A stretch of 64,000 nt of DNA from Chloroflexota bacterium (GTDB lineage Bacteria > Chloroflexota > Anaerolineae > Anaerolineales > Villigracilaceae), in NCBI GenBank assembly GCA_013388855.1, contig JACAEM010000034.1:1-64000 (forward strand), read 5' to 3'. Of the stretch, positions 61,531 to 64,000 are shown piece after piece. The notes beneath the pieces were generated by a model. The model did not search any database. It was not told the origin of the DNA and saw only the letters and a program-made list of their open reading frames with translations. How positions within the stretch are numbered: the first letter of the stretch is position 1; every line of letters starts with the position of its first letter. The position numbers were made by a program, and so were the translations under genes.

Positions 61531-62220
61531 TCACGGTTCCCAGAAAAAATTCATCAGGGCGTAGATTACAGGTTTTCCATTGGCGTATTCCACACCGACC
61601 GCCCAGGTATGCCAGTCAAGGTAGCCATATTGCTCCGTCCCGGTGAAATGAATGGAATAGAAATCCTTTGCATAGGGCCACGAGAGTTCGTAGGTCGCGC
61701 CGCCATGCCGGAGTTCATTGCAATGCAAAGTGTAGGGCTGATTGAAGATTTTCGCCAGGTCGGGGACAACCACATCGTGGAACGAACCTTTCTTTTCCAA
61801 GCCGCTTCCGGGTTCCGCGCCCCAATTCGCCTAGTAGGTGGTCTCGAACAGAAATTTCGCCTGCTCGGGTGTGTACATGATGACGGCGCCGTTACGGAAG
61901 TAGCGGACCTCCATGCCCTGCGGGCTGACAAGCGAACTCAACAACGCTCCGTTCGCGTCGAGTATGGATACTTTCAACGAATCGAGCAACGCGACCACTT
62001 TGGGGTCTGTGCAGATGGTTGGTGCGGCGGATATCGGGGTCAATGTCGGTACGGGTGTGAACGAATCCACGGGGAGCGGGATGGGAGTGGCTGTTTCGGT
62101 GAAGGGGACGCCCAATGTAGGCACGGCCGGCCAGGTCGGAGTCGGGGAGGCGGCAGATGGCAGGGAACATCCTGAAAGTAACACCGCGATGAGCAAGGCG
62201 GAGAGCAGAGTCCTTTTCAT
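61531..62220 (-). pseudogene. Lipoprotein gene interrupted by an in-frame amber codon
   Basis: Translation from 62220 gives a lipoprotein signal (LLSALLIAVLLSGC), a Thr/Pro linker and a domain ending in KFLFETTY, then TAG at 61833-61831. The same frame continues without any other stop as ANWGAEPGSGLEKKGSFHDV and reaches a natural end at 61531 (LMNFFWEP). Together they would make a protein of about 230 residues. The track's 61531-61800 ORF is just the second half with a chance ATG. This may be a young pseudogene, a sequencing error, or, less likely, read-through. I recognise no family. Confidence 0.7.
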
Positions 62221-62273
62221 GCGATCATCTCCTCTGGCTTCATTATATCCCCGCGGCATATGCAACGATGAAA

Positions 62274-62299
62274 AAAGTGCGGGGATAATCCCGCACTTT
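62274..62299 (-). terminator. Terminator of the FIST gene
   Basis: AAAGTGCGGG and CCCGCACTTT pair around GATAAT and are followed on the minus strand by TTTTTT. Confidence 0.85.
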
Positions 62300-62300
62300 G

Positions 62301-63455
62301 CTATGCTTCGCCAAAGACGATCACCATGATGTGCTGGTTCAACATTTGCGGTGGTCGTGAGTCTTTGCCCTGAACGATCTGCCCGAGGGTGTATCCCCCG
62401 GCGATGGGGAGGTTGCGACCGAGGATATCCTGTACGGCTTCGATCTCAGAACCGGGATGCGATTTGAGGAGCATTTCCCACGCCAGGTCCGCAAGTACAA
62501 GGGCAAAGACCGGTCTGGCGCCTTCGAGTTTTTGCAACGCCTGCTGGGCGGCTTCGTGGGCGGCATTCTCACACGAAACGCGGCTGCCCACGAGCAGGTA
62601 CGCGTCCACGCCATCGCGCACGGGCGCGTTCATGCGGAAACTGCCGTCCGCCTCCACGCGGATGGGGGCGCGGATGACAAGTTGCTCGCCCTGCTCCACC
62701 CCAAGCGGGTACAGCCGCGCCAGGTGACTCAGCGGCGGGAACGCCCAATCACGGGCGGGATACCCGAAGAGCTGGGCATAGGTCTCGGAGGCGGGACGAC
62801 CATCGAGCGTGCGCAGCCAGAAGCCGCGCGACCGCGTCACGCGGAACTGACTGCCGACCGGGTTCCAGCCGTGTGCGGCGCCCACGCCCACGCGCAGGTT
62901 TCCGCGCACCAACGCGGCGGTGAGCGCGCCGGTGCCAGTCTGCGGACCGGCCAGCTGGTAGGAATGACCCGTGTGCAGGTCGCCGGAGGAGAGCGCCCCT
63001 GCCAGCGCGTACGATCCGCCGGAGAGGGAATTGCATAACTGGTCGGCGTCTCCGTTGAAGCCATCCGCAAAAAAGAACAGGGCGCGCATGTCCGGTGCAT
63101 CGGCGATATGCTTCGAAAGTTTCGAGCCGGTCTCGCGGGCGCTTTGGGCGTAGCCGGGCATCCAGTGCGTCTCGGCTTGCAGGTCGCCGCCGAGCAGACC
63201 GACGATGACGGAGTTGGGATGCAGTCCGTCCATGGTCAGTCCCGCCGGACTGCTGAAACCGATCATGGGTGTATCGCCCAACAGGCCGGAAACGCCGCTG
63301 ACAACTTCGCGGGCCTGATATTGGTGCGAAGCAATGACAAAGCCCAGGGCTGGCGAGGCGCTCCCAAGCCGGTTCAAAGCGTGGTGCGTTGCCTGCAGCC
63401 CTGCGTCGCGCCCGTTCAGGGCATGTGCCTGTCCGATGGATGCATTAATGGTCAT
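62301..63455 (-). CDS. FIST-domain sensory protein
   Basis: The 384-residue protein contains the FIST_N and FIST_C domains: IGFSSPAGLTMDGLHPNSV, FADGFNGDADQLCNSLSGG, GALSSGDLHTGHSYQL, GVGAAHGWNPVGSQFRVTRS and GRNLPIAGGYTLGQI. FIST domains are predicted to bind small ligands, perhaps amino acids, and often pair with signalling enzymes. Its ATG lies three bases after the stop of the histidine kinase, so the two genes act as one sensory pair. Confidence 0.9.
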   Translation of the reverse strand: MTINASIGQAHALNGRDAGLQATHHALNRLGSASPALGFVIASHQYQAREVVSGVSGLLGDTPMIGFSSPAGLTMDGLHPNSVIVGLLGGDLQAETHWMPGYAQSARETGSKLSKHIADAPDMRALFFFADGFNGDADQLCNSLSGGSYALAGALSSGDLHTGHSYQLAGPQTGTGALTAALVRGNLRVGVGAAHGWNPVGSQFRVTRSRGFWLRTLDGRPASETYAQLFGYPARDWAFPPLSHLARLYPLGVEQGEQLVIRAPIRVEADGSFRMNAPVRDGVDAYLLVGSRVSCENAAHEAAQQALQKLEGARPVFALVLADLAWEMLLKSHPGSEIEAVQDILGRNLPIAGGYTLGQIVQGKDSRPPQMLNQHIMVIVFGEA

Positions 63456-63458
63456 TTG

Positions 63459-64000
63459 TCATCCTTCCGCGATGGGAACAGTGAAGTGGAAGGTGGTGCC
63501 TTTTCTGAATTCGCTGTCGAACCAGATACGCCCGCCCTGCATTTCCACGAGACTCTTCGTAATATTCAAACCCAATCCGGTACCCGGCGCTTCGCGCGCC
63601 TTCGAGTCATCCGAACGGAAGAAGCGCTGGAAGATCTTTGCCTGGTCTTCGACGCTGATGCCAATGCCGTTATCCTTCACCCACAAATGCACGACCTGCT
63701 TTGCCCCGGCAGGATCCCACTGGTTGACGGTTGATTCGGCGCCCACCAGGATCTTTCCGCCTTCGGGAGAATATTTATGGGCATTACTGATCAGGTTGGT
63801 GAGCACCTGTCCTACGCGCAGGCGGTCCGCCCAAACCAGGGGCAGGTGTGATGGAATTTGCACTTCGACAGACTGGCGTTTATCCTCCACCTGACGCTTG
63901 GTGGAACGGATAACCTCATCCACCACCTCCGGGATATCCACCGGCTTGTATTCGAGGCGCAGCCGTCCCGCTTCGATCTTGGCGTTGTCGTTGAGGTCGG
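63459..64000 (-). CDS. Histidine kinase C-terminal part, 5'-truncated by the window edge
   Basis: The minus-strand frame is open to the end of the window, with the upstream coding part outside it. The visible 180 residues begin in the DHp domain (DLNDNAKIEAGRLRLEYKPV) and contain the HATPase motifs NLISNAHKYSPEGG (N-box), VKDNGIGIS (G1), RFFRSDDSKAREAPGTGLGL (G2) and FTVPIAEG near the end. The H-box is outside the window. It is coupled to the FIST gene; the track's start at 63941 is only an internal Met. Confidence 0.9.
   Translation of the reverse strand, partial: DLNDNAKIEAGRLRLEYKPVDIPEVVDEVIRSTKRQVEDKRQSVEVQIPSHLPLVWADRLRVGQVLTNLISNAHKYSPEGGKILVGAESTVNQWDPAGAKQVVHLWVKDNGIGISVEDQAKIFQRFFRSDDSKAREAPGTGLGLNITKSLVEMQGGRIWFDSEFRKGTTFHFTVPIAEG

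Noticed and set aside
59747-61564. 605-residue plus-strand ORF opposite the ABC-2 permeases
   Set aside because: It spans two real minus-strand genes with clear membrane topology and has no ribosome-binding site or motif.
61531-62220. Amber codon read as pyrrolysine
   Set aside because: No Pyl synthesis gene or tRNA is in the window, and one isolated TAG is better explained by mutation or sequencing error.

Overview
The window looks like a mid-to-high-GC chromosome segment of an Anaerolineae-type Chloroflexota. The support is indirect. It has many Thr/Pro-rich lipoproteins with LLxxC-type lipoboxes, HAAS/PadR membrane modules, PknB-type kinases with TolB/WD40-like propellers, and GC-rich palindromic intergenic repeats. 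It also has several genes whose -10 box sits six or seven bases before the start codon. No rRNA or single-copy phylogenetic marker here fixes the taxon, so this is inference.

Layout. 1-1184: 3'-truncated ettA (minus). 1516-7825: an AT-rich three-gene plus-strand cassette, unlike its surroundings, encoding a TIR-STAND NTPase, a STAND-type NTPase with a TPR-like C-terminus, and a radical SAM/SPASM enzyme with a Cys-rich N-terminus. It is followed by about 470 bases of GC-rich palindromic repeats. It is my best candidate for an undescribed conflict, defence or peptide-modification system. 8303-13205: a small zinc-ribbon protein, a 740-residue eukaryote-type tandem phosphofructokinase, a small membrane protein, and a phosphodiesterase lipoprotein coupled to a DUF120-like protein. 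13430-19724: glutamine synthetase, a PadR regulator with two HAAS membrane proteins, urocanate hydratase, and an Rrf2 Fe-S regulator. 20000-21763: a decayed araA beside a mutarotase-like gene. 21908-28572: RNase Z, FtsK, tRNA-Arg(CCT), a cysteine-desulfurase-like enzyme, MobA and an AmrS-like radical SAM enzyme. 28704-32553: a peptide-type ABC transporter whose binding protein appears circularly permuted. 32612-38005: a membrane and heme-related cluster (protoheme farnesyltransferase, His-rich polytopic protein, two paralogous small membrane proteins, SUMF1-like lipoprotein) behind two CRP/FNR-like palindromes. 38098-42804: lysA with an FtsL-like gene, methylmalonyl-CoA epimerase, tilS, and a tyrosine-recombinase-fold protein without its catalytic residues. 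43086-54440: envelope and exported proteins (metallophosphoesterase with duplicated C-terminal domain, propeller lipoprotein, LCP-LysM-sensor kinase operon, TPR protein, lipoprotein). 54498-64000: mtaB, folD, a PknB kinase, two ABC-2 permeases, an amber-interrupted lipoprotein, FIST, and a 5'-truncated histidine kinase.

Most of the window is housekeeping and envelope biology. The unusual parts are the AT-rich cassette, the eukaryote-type PFK, the permuted binding protein, two enzyme-fold proteins that have lost catalytic residues, the membrane/heme cluster, and the recurring leaderless-start architecture. Function calls rest on motifs read by eye; no database search was run.
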